Source: CAZILN01 sp964540005 (GTDB taxonomy: Bacteria > Bacteroidota > Bacteroidia > Bacteroidales > SM23-62). From it: a stretch of 27,323 nt of DNA. Positions 25,485 through 27,323 of the stretch are shown here, piece by piece. A program made the position numbers and the translations under genes. The stretch covers positions 1-27,323 of the forward strand of contig CAZILN010000286.1 of the NCBI GenBank assembly GCA_964540005.1, given 5' to 3'. Each line of letters begins with the position of its first letter. Within the stretch, counting starts at the first letter, position 1. Under the pieces are notes generated by a model. It searched no databases. It was not told the DNA's origin and worked only from the letters and a program-made list of their open reading frames with translations.

Positions 25485-25796
25485 AAACACAGGGCTTTAG
25501 CCCGGAGCTGGCCGATTATTGCAATACTGTGAGCCAGGAGTTTGACCTGATCCCCGAGGATAGGGTACAATCCCTGGAAAAGATCGGTGATTATATTGTG
25601 CAGGAACCGGAGCGACGGCCTTCAATCCACGTGCTGTAAGTTCCCTGGAAAGAGCCGGGTTTAAGGTGTCAGGTGAAAGCACAAGCCAGGGGAATCCAAG
25701 GTATGAATTATATTCAGGTACATTCCGGAGCGATGCAGACAGATAGGCAGGGAGTTGTTCTATGTAATGAATTATGTGAGTTCCAGGATTTTTTAA
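25481..25796 (+). pseudogene. Degraded arsenate-reductase-type protein-tyrosine phosphatase, three fragments
   Basis: ATG 25481 overlaps the arsM stop. Frame 1 (25481 to about 25602) gives the family's N-terminal helix region (SPELADYCNTVSQEFDLIPE ...GDYIVQ) and stops at 25637. Frame 2 (from 25603) gives GTGATAFNPRAVSSLERAGF and then GNPRYELYSG, the central family segment. Frame 3 (from 25722) gives IPERCRQIGRELFYVMNYVS and ends at 25796, the family's C-terminal helix. Intact members of about 200 residues have the CxxNSxRS-type catalytic loop between segments 1 and 2 and an MTCSDAD segment between 2 and 3. Both are missing, so two internal deletions removed the active site. The junction positions are estimates. 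Family identity is from memory of Bacteroidota homologues next to ars genes. Confidence 0.75.
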
Positions 25797-25811
25797 ATTC
25801 AAATAATTGAT

Positions 25812-25819
25812 TATTTTTG
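25812..25819 (+). promoter_or_regulatory. Bacteroidota-type -7 box for rpsT
   Basis: TATTTTTG fits the TAnnTTTG consensus exactly and lies 46 bp before the rpsT start. The upstream -33 element is weak (only a T-run near 25790), so confidence is moderate. Confidence 0.45.
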
Positions 25820-25865
25820 CAAGCCAATTATTAACAGGAGAATTTACAGGAAAATAATTAAAGAA

Positions 25866-26117
25866 ATGGCCCATCATCAATCAGCAAAGAAAAGGATCAG
25901 GCAAAATCAGAAACTGCGGGATCAGAACCGTTACTATGCCAAGAGTACACGCTCTGCCGTGAAGAAACTGAGGGATACTTCTGAAAAAGAATCAGCCGCA
26001 GAACAATTACCCATAGTATTCTCCATGCTTGATAAGCTAGCCAAGCACAGGGTGATCCATAAGAACAAGGCCTCCAACCTTAAATCCAAGCTTGAGAAGC
26101 ACGTAAACAGTTTATAG
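25866..26117 (+). CDS. rpsT: 30S ribosomal protein S20
   Basis: 83 residues, normal for S20. It has the basic N-terminus MAHHQSAKKRIRQNQKLRDQ, the helical core with STRSAVKKLRD, and the C-terminal HKNKASNLKSKLEKHV segment that defines the family. S20 binds 16S rRNA early in small-subunit assembly. It is a single-gene unit with its own -7 box and a strong terminator 25 bp downstream. Confidence 0.98.
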   Translation: MAHHQSAKKRIRQNQKLRDQNRYYAKSTRSAVKKLRDTSEKESAAEQLPIVFSMLDKLAKHRVIHKNKASNLKSKLEKHVNSL

Positions 26118-26141
26118 TATCAAGATTCACATATACAGATG

Positions 26142-26171
26142 AAAGGTGTCCCCAAAGGGCACCTTTTTTTT
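26142..26171 (+). terminator. Rho-independent terminator of rpsT
   Basis: A ten-pair stem, AAAGGTGTCC (26142-26151) with GGGCACCTTT (26157-26166), includes one G-T pair and a five-base loop, and is followed by a run of eight T. Confidence 0.92.
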
Positions 26172-26247
26172 ATTCCCTTTATTAATACATTGTGTTAAAT
26201 TTCAATAAAACAGATATACATGGATATGTCATAGACGAAAATATTGA

Positions 26248-26349
26248 AAGATAAAACCAACCGGAAATGAATGCATTCTGTGTACTGACTGTCAGGTGGT
26301 ATGTCCGGTTAAGGCGATCTATGATTCTGCATATAACACAGATTCATAA
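26248..26349 (+). pseudogene. Relic of a [4Fe-4S] ferredoxin-type domain
   Basis: Between the rpsT terminator and radC a 33-codon stretch reads KIKPTGNECILCTDCQVVCP and continues VKAIYDSAY. This is a complete CxxCxxCxxxCP iron-sulfur motif. The frame has a stop just upstream (26245-26247), another at 26347, and no start codon, so it cannot be an intact gene. I read it as a remnant of a ferredoxin or ferredoxin-domain protein. The second half of a 2x[4Fe-4S] domain is not found. The rest of the 358 bp between terminator and radC shows no gene. Confidence 0.6.
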
Positions 26350-26529
26350 GATGAGAATGGCCGGATAAGTTCCAATATCCCCACGGAATAAGCCAAAAAA
26401 TATAAGAGCAAATAGGGCACCTGGCTATCATGCCCCATAGTCGCCTTACGGAAAAAATAATTGCATTTGCTGAACGATAAATAAGCTTTTCCGTCATAAA
26501 GGGATAAATCACCCGATAATCATTTCTTT

Positions 26530-27225
26530 ATGCAGGATTACAAAAACCTCAGAATCAAAGACTGGGCCCTCGAAGATCGTCCAAGGGAAAAACTCCTTGC
26601 AAGTGGTAAGAACAGCCTGAGTAATGCAGAATTGATAGCCATCCTTCTGGGATCAGGGAACAGTACCGAGTCAGCCCTTGATGTTTCCAAAAAAATCCTG
26701 CGTTCCGTGGATTATGACCTTTTTGAGCTCAGCCGAATGTCAGTCGATCAACTGAAAAAAATCAACGGTATCGGACCGGTTAAAGCCATTACAATAACTG
26801 CCGCCTTCGAATTGTGTAAAAGAAAAACACAATCAGACAGGCCTGAACATGTAAAAATTTCCAGCAGCAAGGATGCCTTCGGAATAATCTGTCCTGTCAT
26901 CGCCGAGCTGGCCCATGAAGAATTCTGGATACTCATGCTGAACCGCTCGAACCGTTGCATCCGCAAACAAAAGATCAGTCAGGGAGGCTTGTCGGGTACC
27001 GTCATTGATATCAGACTTATCCTGAAATATTCCATAGAATTGCTGGCTTCCTCCCTTATCATTTGTCATAACCATCCGTCAGGGAACCTTAATCCAAGTG
27101 ATGCTGACAACCGAATCACAAAAAAAATCCAGGAATCCGGTAAGCTGATGGATATTCAATTGCTGGACCATATTATTGTTGGAGATAATTCCTACTTTAG
27201 CTATGCAGACAATGGCTTGATTTAA
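26530..27225 (+). CDS. radC: RadC-family JAB/MPN-domain protein
   Basis: 231 residues. The N-terminal part has the family opening (NLRIKDWALEDRPREKLLAS then LSNAELIAILLGSG) and a helix-hairpin-helix (KKINGIGPVKAITITAA, about residues 74-90). The C-terminal JAMM metal motif is complete: Glu at about 130-131 (HEEFWILML) and CHNHPSGNLNPSDAD, with the HNH triplet at about residues 180-182. The family is named for DNA repair, but its true reaction is unknown. ATG 26530 fits the conserved N-terminus. Confidence 0.95.
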   Translation: MQDYKNLRIKDWALEDRPREKLLASGKNSLSNAELIAILLGSGNSTESALDVSKKILRSVDYDLFELSRMSVDQLKKINGIGPVKAITITAAFELCKRKTQSDRPEHVKISSSKDAFGIICPVIAELAHEEFWILMLNRSNRCIRKQKISQGGLSGTVIDIRLILKYSIELLASSLIICHNHPSGNLNPSDADNRITKKIQESGKLMDIQLLDHIIVGDNSYFSYADNGLI

Positions 27226-27272
27226 GGTTTCAACATCCAGTTGTCAGCCTTTACCTGGTTCCGGAAATAAAC

Positions 27273-27323
27273 ATGAATATTCTTAAGAATTCAGCTATAG
27301 ATCATAACCGGTGGAACCGCTGT
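27273..27323 (+). CDS. 5' end of a protein gene running out of the window
   Basis: Seventeen codons, starting MNILKNSAIDHNRWNRC, remain open at the window edge. The pattern IDxxxWNxC resembles the N-termini of GNAT-like hypothetical proteins in Bacteroidota, from memory only. Too short to assign. Confidence 0.4.
   Translation, partial: MNILKNSAIDHNRWNRC

Noticed and set aside
25497..25880. 127-codon minus-strand frame opposite the phosphatase wreck
   Set aside because: Plus-strand fragments match a known family in order, and the minus frame overlaps the rpsT start and promoter.
26309..26512. 67-codon minus-strand frame before radC
   Set aside because: Composition is unlike neighbours and the plus-strand ferredoxin motif explains part of the region better.
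1..27323. CRISPR arrays, insertion sequences, tRNA or rRNA genes
   Set aside because: No spaced direct repeats, transposase motifs, T-arm-like GGTTCGA segments or rRNA-like sequence were seen by reading; a tool-based scan was not possible.

Overview
The window looks like chromosomal DNA from a Bacteroidota bacterium, probably an uncultured or environmental Bacteroidales/Marinilabiliales-like lineage. The indicators are moderate GC, mostly weak Shine-Dalgarno sequences, an apparent Bacteroidota-type -7 box (TATTTTTG) before rpsT, and families common in that phylum (LA_2272-type surface repeat protein, DUF4190 lipoprotein, Cys-less PurF homologue). The phylum call is inference from protein style; no rRNA or tRNA gene was found.

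Layout. (1) 140-1339: a Gfo/Idh/MocA oxidoreductase. (2) 1437-7758: a respiratory block. A minus-strand operon encodes a Rieske protein, a full-length cytochrome b and a membrane-anchored cytochrome c with eight CxxCH sites in place of cytochrome c1. A divergent gene encodes a second eight-haem lipoprotein with HEAT/TPR repeats. (3) 7807-10917: DUF4190 lipoprotein, a 16-residue-repeat surface protein and an atypical SDR. (4) 10961-17036: a methyltransferase relic, M28 peptidase, two-domain universal stress protein, NSS-family transporter and a PurF-like protein with Ser where the glutaminase nucleophile Cys should be. (5) 17391-23032: a compact carbohydrate locus with a GT4 plus helical-domain fusion, a short GH130, a GT4, and a convergent long GH130. 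It may be a mannan-type reserve or oligosaccharide synthesis/phosphorolysis system. (6) 23186-23850: Hsp20 with a palindrome, a near-consensus sigma-54 box and a clear terminator. (7) 23867-25796: an arsenic cluster: ICMT-like methyltransferase with a broken start, arsR, a palindromic operator, arsM, and the wreck of an arsenate-reductase-type phosphatase. (8) 25866-27323: rpsT with terminator, a ferredoxin-motif relic, radC and the start of another gene.

How the genes work together. The Rieske/cytochrome b/octahaem c set would oxidise menaquinol and pass electrons to periplasmic c-type carriers. The GT4/GH130 set pairs apparent synthesis with phosphorolytic recovery of a glycan. arsR-operator-arsM is a detoxification unit that methylates As(III). 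A recurrent theme is decayed coding sequence in the spacers (10961-11092, 23866-23944, 25481-25796, 26248-26349), which gene callers would miss.
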